A stretch of 44,301 nt of DNA. Source: Actinomycetota bacterium. GTDB taxonomy: Bacteria; Actinomycetota; Acidimicrobiia; Acidimicrobiales; Ilumatobacteraceae. Below are positions 24,307 to 32,638 of this stretch, one piece after another. Position 1 is the stretch's first letter, and each line of letters starts with the position of its first letter. The translations under genes and the position numbers were made by a program. A model generated the notes under the pieces. That model did no database searches, was not told the origin of the DNA, and saw only the letters and a program-made list of their open reading frames with translations. The stretch lies in NCBI GenBank assembly GCA_017853685.1, contig JAFMJD010000003.1, positions 1 to 44,301 of the forward strand, read 5' to 3'.

Positions 24307-24795
24307 ATGACCACGCTCGAAGTTCTCGCCGCCAAGGATGCGATCACCGATGCCTGCAAGCGCTACTGCCGCGGCATCGATCGCTGTGATGCCGATCTGG
24401 TGAAGTCGGCCTACCACGCCGACGCCTACGACGATCACGGCACCTTCAAGGGAAACGCCTGGGAGTTCGCCGATCTGGCGACGCAGTCGCTCAAGCGATA
24501 CCTCGCCACCATGCACGCCACGATGAACCATCTCATCAGCGACGTGGACACGGTTTCGGGCACTGCACAGGGTGAGATCTACGTGACCGCGTACCACCTG
24601 CGTGAGGCCGACGGGAAGAAAGTGGTGGACGTCTGGTGGGGTCGTTACATCGACGAGTACAGCCGCAAGGGTGACGACTGGCGGATCTCGAGCCGTGTCG
24701 TGGTGCACGAGTGGACCGCCCAGATGCCCATCGAGCAGGCCATGCCGATCCCGGCCGAGATGTTCCGTGCCGGTTCGTTCGACCGCAAGGCCTGA
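24307..24795 (+). CDS. SnoaL-like (NTF2 fold) protein
   Basis: A 162-aa polyketide-cyclase/steroid-isomerase-like protein. Typical features are AAKDAITDACKRYCRGIDRCD (helix 1), then LVKSAYHADAYDDHGTFKG, and a C-terminal strand set WWGRYIDEYSRKGDDWRISSRVVVHEW. Members of this family act as isomerases, dehydratases or hydroxylase subunits; the reaction here is unknown. Asp and His residues (YHADAYDDHG) could serve as the acid/base pair. The ORF track starts at 24133, but ATG 24307 follows a leaderless -10 and gives the proper N-terminus. A second SnoaL-like gene begins 12 nt downstream. Confidence 0.85.
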   Translation: MTTLEVLAAKDAITDACKRYCRGIDRCDADLVKSAYHADAYDDHGTFKGNAWEFADLATQSLKRYLATMHATMNHLISDVDTVSGTAQGEIYVTAYHLREADGKKVVDVWWGRYIDEYSRKGDDWRISSRVVVHEWTAQMPIEQAMPIPAEMFRAGSFDRKA

Positions 24796-24807
24796 GGGGA
24801 GCACAGC

Positions 24808-25284
24808 ATGAGCCAACGTCATCCCGACCCCGTCGTCCAGTCGATTCTCGATCGCAACGAGGTCTACGACCTCGTGGTGCGCTACGCCCGCGCGCTCGAT
24901 GAGCGCAACTGGACGCTGCTCGAGAGTTGCTTCCTGCCCGAGGCCACCTACGCCTATCCGAACGGCAGCTCGGGAAGTGCTGCAGAGATCGTCGACCGGT
25001 GCAGCAACGCCCTCACGCGTCTCGACGCCAGCCAACACCTGCTGGGCAACATCGAGATCACGGTGAACGGCGACACGGCCAACACGATCGTGTACTTCCA
25101 GGCGCAGCACGTGAAGATGGGAACTCCGGGCGGCAACACGTTCATCATCGCCGGCTCGTACCGTGACCGCGTGGTCCGCACGCCCGACGGCTGGCGGATT
25201 GCGCACCGGGATCAGGACTATGCGTGGATGGATGGAAACCCCGGCGTGGTAGCACGCCCCGAGTCGATGAGTGTGCAGTCATGA
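24808..25284 (+). CDS. SnoaL-like (NTF2 fold) protein
   Basis: Second NTF2-like protein in the operon (158 aa), related to but distinct from its upstream neighbour. ILDRNEVYDLVVRYARALDERNWTLLESCFLPEATYAYP is the common family opening. The sheet region includes HLLGNIEITVNGDTANTIVYFQAQHVKM and DGWRIAHRDQDYAWMDGNP. Asp/His residues of the active cavity resemble those of nuclear transport factor 2-like dehydratases. The two proteins may form a heteromer or act on successive intermediates (inference). GAGGGGAG lies 6 nt before the ATG, and the stop overlaps the SDR start (ATGA). Confidence 0.87.
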   Translation: MSQRHPDPVVQSILDRNEVYDLVVRYARALDERNWTLLESCFLPEATYAYPNGSSGSAAEIVDRCSNALTRLDASQHLLGNIEITVNGDTANTIVYFQAQHVKMGTPGGNTFIIAGSYRDRVVRTPDGWRIAHRDQDYAWMDGNPGVVARPESMSVQS

Positions 25285-26114
25285 GTCAGCGTCTGGCAGG
25301 CAAGGTCGCCCTGGTTACCGGTGGCGCCAGTGGTATCGGTGAAGGCATCGTGCGTCGCTTCGTGGAGGAAGGCGCCCGGGTGATGATCACCGACATCCAG
25401 GACGACCGCGGTCGCGCCATCGCTGCCGAACTCGGAAGCGCTGCGGCGTACACGCACGCCGATGTTGCCGTGGAGGCCGATGTTGCCGGTGCGGTCGACG
25501 CGGCAGTGGCCGCCTTCGGGCGTCTCGACTGCATGGTGAACAACGCGGGCATCCTGGGCGCGATCGGTCCGATCGCGCAGATCGGCTACGACTCGTGGCA
25601 CCGCACGATGGACGTGCTGCTCTCGAGCGTCTTCCTCGGCATCAAGCACGCGGCGCGGGTGATGATCCCCCAGGGCGGCGGCAACATCATCAGCACGGCA
25701 AGCACCGCCGGCGTGCGTGCGGGTCTCGGTCCGCACGTCTACACCGCCGCCAAGCACGGCGTGGTGGGACTCTCGCAGTCGGTGGCCACCGAACTCGGGC
25801 CCCACGGCATCCGGGTGAATGTGATTGCGCCGGGCGGCACCGTGAGCGGCCTCACGTCGCATCTGGTTACCGGTGACCACACGGCGCTCGAGAAAGCCGG
25901 CCGGATCATCGGTGCCAGCAACCCGCTGCGCCGTGCCGGTCAGCCCGCCGACATCGCCAACGCCGCGCTGTACCTCGCATCCGACGAGGCCAGTTTTGTG
26001 AACGGTGCCGTGCTGGTGGTGGACGCCGCCGGCGAGACCATCGGCGACCGCAACGGACGGTTCGTGGAGATGGGCTCGCAGATCGTGCAGGAGGCCGGCC
26101 GCACGGGTCTGTGA
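25281..26114 (+). CDS. SDR family oxidoreductase
   Basis: Classical SDR of 277 aa with TGGASGIGEGIVRRFVEEG (cofactor loop), ITDIQDD (acidic strand-2 end, suggesting NAD), NNAG, STASTAG (catalytic Ser) and YTAAK (Tyr/Lys). The C-terminal half has DEASFVNGAVLVVDAAGETIGD, the usual final strand. It follows the two SnoaL-like genes with a 4-nt overlap, so the three products probably share a pathway, for instance dehydrating or isomerising and then oxidising a ring or side-chain alcohol (inference). The track start 25224 lies inside the previous gene; ATG 25281 is used. Confidence 0.94.
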   Translation: MSQRLAGKVALVTGGASGIGEGIVRRFVEEGARVMITDIQDDRGRAIAAELGSAAAYTHADVAVEADVAGAVDAAVAAFGRLDCMVNNAGILGAIGPIAQIGYDSWHRTMDVLLSSVFLGIKHAARVMIPQGGGNIISTASTAGVRAGLGPHVYTAAKHGVVGLSQSVATELGPHGIRVNVIAPGGTVSGLTSHLVTGDHTALEKAGRIIGASNPLRRAGQPADIANAALYLASDEASFVNGAVLVVDAAGETIGDRNGRFVEMGSQIVQEAGRTGL

Positions 26115-26140
26115 CCCCGGACCGCACCCCGGGCCGTCAC

Positions 26141-26146
26141 TAGACT
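26141..26146 (+). promoter_or_regulatory. -10 box TAGACT (leaderless)
   Basis: TAGACT, then GCGCCC, then ATG 26153; it is a clear example of the pattern in this window. Confidence 0.55.
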
Positions 26147-26152
26147 GCGCCC

Positions 26153-27910
26153 ATGCTCGACTACGTGATTCGCGGGGGAAACATCGTCGACGGCACCGGT
26201 GCGGCGCCGTACAGCGGGGACGTCGGGGTGCGCGACGGCCGCATCGTGGAGGTGGGCAAGGTCTCCACGGCAGCGAAGGAGACCATTGACGCCGACGGCT
26301 GTCTGGTGACCCCGGGCTTCGTCGATGTGCACACCCACTACGACGGTCAGGTGACCTGGGACGAGGACATCGAGCCGTCGGCCACCAACGGTGTCACCAC
26401 CTTGGTGATGGGCAACTGCGGTGTTGGTTTCGCCCCGGTGCGGCCCGGTGACGAGCAGGTGCTCATCGAACTCATGGAGGGTGTCGAGGACATCCCGGGC
26501 ACTGCGCTGCACGAGGGCATGCCGTGGGGGAGTTGGGAGACGTTCCCCGAGTACCTCGACTATCTCGCTACTCGGCGCTACTCGGTGGACATCGGTGCGC
26601 AGTTGGCGCACGGTGCCCTGCGCTTCTACGCCATGGGTGAGCGTGGAGCCAAGGACGAAGACGCCACCGCCGATGAGTTGGCCACCATGGAGCGCATCGT
26701 GCAGGAGGCCATGGAGGCGGGGGCACTGGGCTTTTCCACGTCGCGCACCATCGGCCACCGCTCGCTCTCGGGTGTTCCCGTGCCGGGCACATTCGCTGCA
26801 GAGATGGAACTGATGGCCATCTCGCGTGCGATGGGTCGCGCGGGCCGAGGCGTGTTCGAGGCGATCCCCGCCGGCACGGTGGGACAGCTCGACCAACTCG
26901 GCGGTGAGCGCGCCATGCCGGCCGCAGAAGCTCGCATCTTCGCCAATGTGTCTCGCGCCGGGAATCGGCCGCTCACCTTCACCACCGTGCAGATCGGAGA
27001 GTCGCCCGATCACTGGCGCGAGGTGCTCAAGGTGGTGCACGAGGAGAACGCTGCCGGTGCGCAGTTGCGCCCGCAGGTAGCCGCCCGTTCGGTGACCGTC
27101 ATGACGAGCCTGTCGGCGTACCACGCGTTCATGCGGCGCAGCACCTACCTGAACGAGTTGGCACACCTGCCGCTCACCGAGCGCGTGGAGATGATGCGCC
27201 GTCCCGAGATCAAGGCCGCCATCCTCGCCGATCGCGATGTGCCCGCCGACCGCCCGGGTTCGATGCAGAACATCGGCCCGATGTTCTTGCGTGCGATGCC
27301 GGTGCTGTTCCCGCTCACCGCACCCCTGGACTACGAGCCCACCATGGACCGTTCGCTCGGCGCACAGGCCGCAGCGCTCGGCAAGGACCCCGCAAGCCAC
27401 CTCTACGACATGCTGCTCGAGGACGGTGGGCGCGCGTTCTACGCCATCCTCGGCGCAAACTTCGCCTCGGGCACGCTCGACCCGTGCCGGGAGATGCTGC
27501 TGGACCCGTACTCGGTGACCGGTCTCTCCGATGCCGGTGCACACGTGAACTTCATCTGCGATTGCACCATCCACACGTTCCACCTCACCCACTGGGTGCG
27601 TGACCGTTCGCGCGGTGAGCGACTCCCGTTGGAGCACGTGGTGCACAAACTGACGGCGAACAACGCCGACCTGTACGGCCTCACCGATCGCGGTCGGGTG
27701 TCGGTGGGTCTGCGCGCAGACCTCAATGTCATCGACTTCGATCGACTCACTATTCAGGCGCCCTATGTGCGGGCCGACCTGCCTGCGGGCGGTACCCGGG
27801 TGCTGCAGCCGAGCACCGGCTATGTCGCCACGATGGTGAACGGTCAGATCGTTCGTCGCAACGATGCCGACACCGGCATGCGGCCCGGTCGCCTCGCACG
27901 GGGCCTGTAG
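26153..27910 (+). CDS. N-acyl-D-amino-acid deacylase-like amidohydrolase
   Basis: Metal-dependent hydrolase of the amidohydrolase superfamily, 585 aa. The N-terminal beta-sandwich ([23 protein letters not shown]) leads to VHTHYDGQ with metal ligands His60 and His62. [10 protein letters not shown] holds the Cys89 ligand typical of D-aminoacylases. SDAGAH near residue 465 supplies the catalytic Asp, and the C-terminal sandwich carries [14 protein letters not shown]. Many actinobacterial relatives lie in lipid-catabolic regions and are annotated only as amidohydrolase; the substrate is not known. Its product resembles that of the amidohydrolase on the opposite strand at 30349-32046. It is convergent with an acyl-CoA dehydrogenase gene, with 12 nt between stops. 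Confidence 0.9.
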   Translation: MLDYVIRGGNIVDGTGAAPYSGDVGVRDGRIVEVGKVSTAAKETIDADGCLVTPGFVDVHTHYDGQVTWDEDIEPSATNGVTTLVMGNCGVGFAPVRPGDEQVLIELMEGVEDIPGTALHEGMPWGSWETFPEYLDYLATRRYSVDIGAQLAHGALRFYAMGERGAKDEDATADELATMERIVQEAMEAGALGFSTSRTIGHRSLSGVPVPGTFAAEMELMAISRAMGRAGRGVFEAIPAGTVGQLDQLGGERAMPAAEARIFANVSRAGNRPLTFTTVQIGESPDHWREVLKVVHEENAAGAQLRPQVAARSVTVMTSLSAYHAFMRRSTYLNELAHLPLTERVEMMRRPEIKAAILADRDVPADRPGSMQNIGPMFLRAMPVLFPLTAPLDYEPTMDRSLGAQAAALGKDPASHLYDMLLEDGGRAFYAILGANFASGTLDPCREMLLDPYSVTGLSDAGAHVNFICDCTIHTFHLTHWVRDRSRGERLPLEHVVHKLTANNADLYGLTDRGRVSVGLRADLNVIDFDRLTIQAPYVRADLPAGGTRVLQPSTGYVATMVNGQIVRRNDADTGMRPGRLARGL

Positions 27911-27922
27911 TTCCGAGCCGAA

Positions 27923-29083
27923 TCAGTAACTGCGCGGCAGGCCGAGCACCTGTTGGGCGATGAAGTTGCAGGTCATCTCCTGACTCACCGGCGCGAGCCG
28001 TTGCAGGCGTGCCTCGCGCCAGTACCGCTCCACGTGGTACTCGGTGGCGTAACCCAACCCGCCGTGGGTCTGTAGCGCTCGGTCGGCAGCGAAGAAGCAC
28101 GCCTCGGCCGCCAGGTATTTCGCAGTGTTCGCCTGCTCGCCGCATTCGAGGTCGTTGTCGTATCGCCATGCGGCCAGTTGCACCATCTGCCACGCAGCCT
28201 GCACCTGCATGTGGGCCTGCGCCAGCGGATGGGCGATCGACTGGTTCGCGCCGATGAGGCGACCGAAGACCTCGCGCTCGTTCGCATAGGCGACTGCCTT
28301 GCGGATCGCCACCTCGCCGATGCCGCACGCGGTGCCGGCGATGAGGATCCGTTCGGGATTGAGTCCGTGCAGCAGGTGGTAGAAGCCCTTGCCGCGCTCA
28401 CCCACCATGCGCCACGACTCCACCGGCAGACCGTCGTAGGCCACCTCGCAGCTCGCCACGGCATTGCGACCCAACTTGGGGATCGGGCGGATGTCCACGT
28501 AGTTGCGGTCGAGGTCGGCGAGAAAGAGTGTGAGGCCGTCGAGTCGGTTCTTGCCAGGCGGGTCGGTGCGCACGAGGATGAGCACCACTTCGCTCTCGAG
28601 GGCCTTGGATGTCCAGATCTTGCGGCCCGTGATGCGCCACCCCGATCCATCGGGTTCGGCTCGGGTGGTGATGCGACTCGTGTCGGTCCCTGCATCGGGT
28701 TCGGTGACACCGAAGGCAACATGCAGATCGCCCGCAGCAGCACGCGGCAAGAACGCGTCCTTGAGGCGGTCATTGCCGAAGCGCACCACCGGATTGAGCC
28801 CGAACATCGTGAGGTGCACGGCCGAGGAACCATTCATGCCCGCACCCGACGCAGCGATCCGGTTGAGCACGAGGCACCCCTCGGCAATGCCCCGTCCACC
28901 ACCGCCGTAGCGCTCGGGGATGATGATGCCGACCCATCCGCCTGCGGCCATCTGCTCGTAGAACTCCCACGGGAAGCGGTGTTCGGTGTCGCAGGCCGAC
29001 CAGTAGTTGTCGTCGAAGGAAGCACACACCCGGTCGACGCCCTCGGCGATCGCGGCATGGTCGGGGTCGGGATGAAAGTCCAC
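27923..29083 (-). CDS. Acyl-CoA dehydrogenase
   Basis: FAD-dependent acyl-CoA dehydrogenase, 386 aa from GTG 29083. VAFGVTEPDAGTDTSRITTRA is the flavin-binding signature, WRITGRKIWTSKALESEV the middle beta-domain, and RALQTHGGLGYATEYHVERYWREARL the C-terminal helical signature near the adenine site. The N-terminus starts VDFHPDPDHAAIAEGVDRVCASF, normal for this family; the ORF-track start 29251 would add an unrelated antisense extension over the divergent P450 gene. It introduces a 2,3-double bond into an acyl-CoA. The tail is LPRSY. A divergent P450 gene starts 73 nt away. Confidence 0.92.
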   Translation of the reverse strand: MDFHPDPDHAAIAEGVDRVCASFDDNYWSACDTEHRFPWEFYEQMAAGGWVGIIIPERYGGGGRGIAEGCLVLNRIAASGAGMNGSSAVHLTMFGLNPVVRFGNDRLKDAFLPRAAAGDLHVAFGVTEPDAGTDTSRITTRAEPDGSGWRITGRKIWTSKALESEVVLILVRTDPPGKNRLDGLTLFLADLDRNYVDIRPIPKLGRNAVASCEVAYDGLPVESWRMVGERGKGFYHLLHGLNPERILIAGTACGIGEVAIRKAVAYANEREVFGRLIGANQSIAHPLAQAHMQVQAAWQMVQLAAWRYDNDLECGEQANTAKYLAAEACFFAADRALQTHGGLGYATEYHVERYWREARLQRLAPVSQEMTCNFIAQQVLGLPRSY

Positions 29084-29156
29084 GACTGGTTTGTACACGA
29101 CTCGGCCCGAGCGACCAAGATGCATCCACGGCGCAGCGATGCAGGGGGATGACGAC

Positions 29157-30344
29157 ATGGGGATCGACTTCGGGTTGGACCTACCGGAACTGCAGACTGA
29201 TCCGGCGGGAACCTTCCGCACGCTGCGTGAGCAGTGCCCGGTGCACCACACGGGCCACCCGGCACCGCACTACACCGTGTCGCGCCATGCCGATGTCACC
29301 GAGGTGCTGCGCGACAGCGATATCTGGAAGAGCAAGTTCGGTCCGGGTCTCGCCATGCGCGGGGGTGGGGTGCTCGTGTCGAGCGATCCCCCCAAGCACA
29401 CCAACGAACGCCTCGCCATCACCAAGGTGTTCCGTCCGTCGGCCATCGACGAGATGCGTGACGACATTGCGGCCCTCGTCGGTCGCATCACCGACCGCTT
29501 CGTGGACCGTGGCGAGGGCGACCTGATCGGTCTGCTCGCCATGCCGATCCCCCTCACCGTGATGTGCTGGTTGCTCGGCACCCCCGAGGAGGACGTGGAG
29601 CAGTTCCGCAACTGGGTGCTGCCGATGGCCGAGGGTGTGTCGTACGCCCAGGGGCGCGCAGCACCCGAGGTGGCAGCGGCCTACGAGAACTTCTTCGCGT
29701 ACTTCACCGCTCATGTCCGCACGCGTCAGGCGGCGCTCGAGTCGGGTTCCGCAGTGCCCGATGACATGCTCACGCGCCTGCTCACCGTGGAGCGCGACGG
29801 ATCGCGCATCTCGTTCGAGGACGTGCTCGGGTTCTGCCAGTTCCTACTCGTGGCGGGCAGCGCAACCACCACACTGCTCATCGGCAACGTGCTGCACCGT
29901 CTGCTCCAGCACCCCGACCAGATGGCACTCGTGCGCGCCGATCGTCGACTCGTGGAGACCGCGGTGGAGGAGAGTCTCCGCATCGACGCACCGGTGCACG
30001 GACTGTTCCGCACGAACGATGCACCGGTGTGCATGCACGGCGTAGACATCCCGATGGACTCCAAGGTGCTGGCGCTGTTCGCATCGGCCAACCTCGATCC
30101 GGAGGTGTGGGACCGACCCGACGAGTTCGATGTCACGCGCGATCTCACCCAGTTGCGCAAGCACTACGCGTTCGGGGTCGGGATCCACTATTGCCTCGGG
30201 GCACCCCTCGCTCGTATGGAGGCACAGCTCGCCGTGAACGAGGTGCTCGACCGCCTGCCGAACCTCACACTGGCCGGCACGCCGACGCTCGTGAAGGCAC
30301 AGGTGCTGAACGGCTTCGAGACCCTGCCGGTGACCTGGGGCTGA
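29157..30344 (+). CDS. Cytochrome P450 with Ala in the I-helix acid position
   Basis: Soluble P450 of 395 aa. The heme loop FGVGIHYCLGAPLARMEA has axial Cys346, ExxR is ESLR (272-275), and the C-helix has HTNERLAITKVF. The I-helix reads LVAGSATTTLLIG (231-243), so the conserved acidic residue before the Thr pair (usually AGxE/DTT) is Ala236. Such changes are known in P450s with unusual proton delivery or peroxide use, but the effect here is not determined. ATG 29157 follows GGGGG by 8-9 nt and fits the family length; the upstream ATG 29139 is less likely. It is convergent with the second amidohydrolase, with 4 nt between stops. Confidence 0.94.
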   Translation: MGIDFGLDLPELQTDPAGTFRTLREQCPVHHTGHPAPHYTVSRHADVTEVLRDSDIWKSKFGPGLAMRGGGVLVSSDPPKHTNERLAITKVFRPSAIDEMRDDIAALVGRITDRFVDRGEGDLIGLLAMPIPLTVMCWLLGTPEEDVEQFRNWVLPMAEGVSYAQGRAAPEVAAAYENFFAYFTAHVRTRQAALESGSAVPDDMLTRLLTVERDGSRISFEDVLGFCQFLLVAGSATTTLLIGNVLHRLLQHPDQMALVRADRRLVETAVEESLRIDAPVHGLFRTNDAPVCMHGVDIPMDSKVLALFASANLDPEVWDRPDEFDVTRDLTQLRKHYAFGVGIHYCLGAPLARMEAQLAVNEVLDRLPNLTLAGTPTLVKAQVLNGFETLPVTWG

Positions 30345-30348
30345 TCGC

Positions 30349-32046
30349 TCAGTTGATGCCGATGGCGCCGGCACGGGCGCCGGCGATGTAGCCCTGATCG
30401 GCCGACCACGACTCCACGCCGTTCACGATCACGTTCTGCACGCCGACCTGACGACGGATCCAGCGGATGCCGTCGCCCGGGAAGTCGTTCGAGGCTTCCT
30501 CGGGTCCGCGATCGATGGTGTCGGCATCGAACACCACCACATCGGCGGCCTTGCCCTCCTGGAGCACACCGCGGTCGGTGAGGCCCCAGATGGAAGCGGT
30601 GTCGGACGTGATCTTCTTCACCGCTTCCTCGAGGCGCATGGCCGGGTGGTTGCGGACGAACTGCGAAAAGAGGAACCCGGTGTCGCCGTAGGTGGCGAAC
30701 GATCCCACGTGTGCACCGCCGTCGCTCGCACCCACGTGCACGTACGGGTGGGCGAGCATCTCGCCCACGGCCTGCGGGTTCTTGTGCCCGATGTCCGAGC
30801 GGATGAACCACGTGCCGAGGTCTTCCTGCACCGACAGGTCGATCAGCAGCTCGGCCGGTGTGGTGCCCACCTCGGCCGCTACATCGCCGAGGGTGCGACC
30901 CACCATGTGCTGGTTGCGATCGAGGCCGACCTGTCGGATCACGTACTGCGCCGGGTTCAGCGTGAGATTCGCGCTCGGGATGGAGGCAAGCATGTTGAGG
31001 CCCGACACCAGCGAGTCACGCGTGGCGGGATCCGAGAACGCCGCCATCTTCTCCTCGTGCGTGCTCATGGACAGCACCGGCCACCAACCCGGGATGATGA
31101 GGAACATCAGGCTGCGCTGATCGAGGTTCCAGCTGATGTCGATGGGGCGCGTCTGGACCTGGGGCCACACGCGTGCACCGGATGCCCACTCGCGCTCGAC
31201 TGCCTCGAGCACCTGGGCAACTGCGCTGCCCATGGCGTCGTTGTGGAACAACGGCGACAGTGTGGTGGGGATGTTGTAGCGGCGAGAGAGGTCACCCAGC
31301 ATCTCGACGCGTGACACCGTGAGGCCGGCGTCGAAGAACTCGTGGACGATCTGCAGCATCCGTCCGTACTCGCCGAGCACCGAGCACAGCGCCTCGAGCT
31401 CGCTGTGTCGGGCCCATCGGCTCGGCACGGGCGACAGCGAGGTGTCCATGTCTACATAGCTGGTGGACAGTCCGGTTGCTCCGGCTTCGAGGCACTCGCG
31501 CAGCACATCGCACATCTGCTTGAGTTCGTCCGCGGTGGCTTCGCGCTTGGCGTTGTCGCCCATGACGTACATGCGCAGTACCGAGTGGCCCACGAGCGGT
31601 GCCACGTTCACGGCCAGGTTGCTGGACAGCGAGTCCACCATGCCGGTGAACGACTCGCCCCACCGCCAGTCCACGCCCGAGTCGAACGCAGCCTTGGGCA
31701 TCTCCTCGATCAGTCGGAACATCTCGCTGAAGGCCTCGCGCTGCGGGGCGCGCACCGGGGCGAGGCTGAGCGAGCAGTTGCCCGTGACGATGCTGGTGAC
31801 GCCGTGCTCCATCGCTGGGTACACGTAGGGGTCGAAGCAGATCTGTGCGTCGTAGTGGGTGTGCGGGTCGATGAATCCCGGCGACACCACCTTGCCGGCC
31901 GCATCCACGATGCGGGCCGCATTCGCGTGGGCGAGCGAACGACCGACCGAGACGAGTCGACCGTTGGAGATCCCCACATCACCGCGGTAGCCGGGGAGAC
32001 CGGTGCCGTCGACGATGAGGCCGTTGCGGATGATGAGGTCGAGCAT
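30349..32046 (-). CDS. N-acyl-D-amino-acid deacylase-like amidohydrolase
   Basis: Second D-aminoacylase-like enzyme, 565 aa. It shares the N-terminal DLIIRNGLIVDGTGLPGYRGDV sandwich and the metal motif PHTHYDAQ (His62, His64). Cys91 is in TGNCSLSLAPV, and SDGGAHVG holds the catalytic Asp. Its central region (HEFFDAGLTVSRVEMLGDL) differs from the plus-strand homologue, so it is an old paralogue rather than a recent duplicate. ATG 32046 follows AAGGGGA by 7 nt; the track start at 32292 extends into non-coding sequence and the small gene pair upstream. The substrate is unknown. Confidence 0.9.
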   Translation of the reverse strand: MLDLIIRNGLIVDGTGLPGYRGDVGISNGRLVSVGRSLAHANAARIVDAAGKVVSPGFIDPHTHYDAQICFDPYVYPAMEHGVTSIVTGNCSLSLAPVRAPQREAFSEMFRLIEEMPKAAFDSGVDWRWGESFTGMVDSLSSNLAVNVAPLVGHSVLRMYVMGDNAKREATADELKQMCDVLRECLEAGATGLSTSYVDMDTSLSPVPSRWARHSELEALCSVLGEYGRMLQIVHEFFDAGLTVSRVEMLGDLSRRYNIPTTLSPLFHNDAMGSAVAQVLEAVEREWASGARVWPQVQTRPIDISWNLDQRSLMFLIIPGWWPVLSMSTHEEKMAAFSDPATRDSLVSGLNMLASIPSANLTLNPAQYVIRQVGLDRNQHMVGRTLGDVAAEVGTTPAELLIDLSVQEDLGTWFIRSDIGHKNPQAVGEMLAHPYVHVGASDGGAHVGSFATYGDTGFLFSQFVRNHPAMRLEEAVKKITSDTASIWGLTDRGVLQEGKAADVVVFDADTIDRGPEEASNDFPGDGIRWIRRQVGVQNVIVNGVESWSADQGYIAGARAGAIGIN

Positions 32047-32149
32047 GTCAGTTCCCCTTGCTGTCAGTGCTGTGTGTGCTGTGGGTCTGGTCGAATTCGG
32101 TTGCGGGATGCGGTTGCGGTTGCGGAAACGGTAGGCGCCGGAGCGCCGC

Positions 32150-32401
32150 TCAGGTGGTGACACCCGGGAGGTCGAGCCCGGCGAGTAACAGGGTCCATGG
32201 CTGGCCGTTGAGCTCTTCGAGGCTGGCGACCCCGGCGGCATCGAGGGCCCGCAGCAGGGAATCCTCGCCGATGCTGATCCAGTTGCGCCCACCGTTGGGA
32301 TAGAGCAACTCCACCACCACCTCAGCCCGGCCGTCGTGGCCGGGTCCGATGGAACTCGATGCGATCACCGGTCCCTGCGAGGTGGGGGTGGCGGCACTCA
32401 C
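32150..32401 (-). CDS. Hypothetical small protein, 83 aa
   Basis: Short product with an unstructured Ser/Pro-rich start (SAATPTSQGPVIASSSIGPG) and a compact region EVVVELLYPNGGRNWISIGEDSLLRALDAAGVASLEELNGQPWTLLLAGLD. I do not recognise the family. The GTG start at 32401 overlaps the stop of the LysM-like gene (GTGA). That overlap and the shared orientation are the main evidence that this C-terminal piece of the long track ORF (32150-33235) is the real gene. There are 103 nt of unassigned sequence between it and the amidohydrolase start, with GT-rich direct repeats (GCTGTCAGTGCTGTGTGTGC) but no clear element. Confidence 0.6.
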   Translation of the reverse strand: MSAATPTSQGPVIASSSIGPGHDGRAEVVVELLYPNGGRNWISIGEDSLLRALDAAGVASLEELNGQPWTLLLAGLDLPGVTT

Positions 32402-32601
32402 GCCGGCGGTGGCTCGAGATAGACGATGTCGGTCGTGAGAATCTCGCCGGGCTTGCCCACCGGGAACGGCCGCATCGCAAGGTGCAGGTTCCACGAGAGC
32501 AAGGTTGCAGCGGCGTCGGATTGACCGGGCATCACTCGCTCGGCCAACGTAGTAAGGGTGTCCCCGGGCTCGGGGAACACATAACGTCGAGAAGCCCCCA
32601 T
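32398..32601 (-). CDS. LysM-like small protein, 67 aa
   Basis: The product MGASRRYVFPEPGDTLTTLAERVMPG...WNLHL...PVGKPGEILTTDIVYLEPPP looks like a single LysM-type domain: a PGDTLTTLAER opening, central WN, then an LxxGxxI-like end. It has no signal peptide. LysM domains bind GlcNAc polymers, and phage-tail-like X proteins have the same shape, so its target is unclear. ATG 32601 is chosen over GTG 32607 because TAGTGT lies 6 nt upstream. It overlaps the 83-aa gene and diverges from an acyl-CoA dehydrogenase gene. Confidence 0.6.
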   Translation of the reverse strand: MGASRRYVFPEPGDTLTTLAERVMPGQSDAAATLLSWNLHLAMRPFPVGKPGEILTTDIVYLEPPPA

Positions 32602-32607
32602 GGCCAC

Positions 32608-32613
32608 ACACTA
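32608..32613 (-). promoter_or_regulatory. -10 box TAGTGT (leaderless)
   Basis: Minus-strand TAGTGT, then GTGGCC, then ATG 32601. Confidence 0.45.
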
Positions 32614-32638
32614 GGGCGCAGGGGGAGGGGGAACCAGC

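Noticed and set aside
25940-27646. 568-aa minus-strand ORF
   Set aside because: It lies antisense over the amidohydrolase and has no recognisable domain; high GC keeps the frame open.
32047-32149. GT-rich repeats upstream of the minus-strand amidohydrolase
   Set aside because: Short, imperfect repeats (TGCTGTGTGTGCTGTGGG) without symmetry or conserved motif; no function can be supported.
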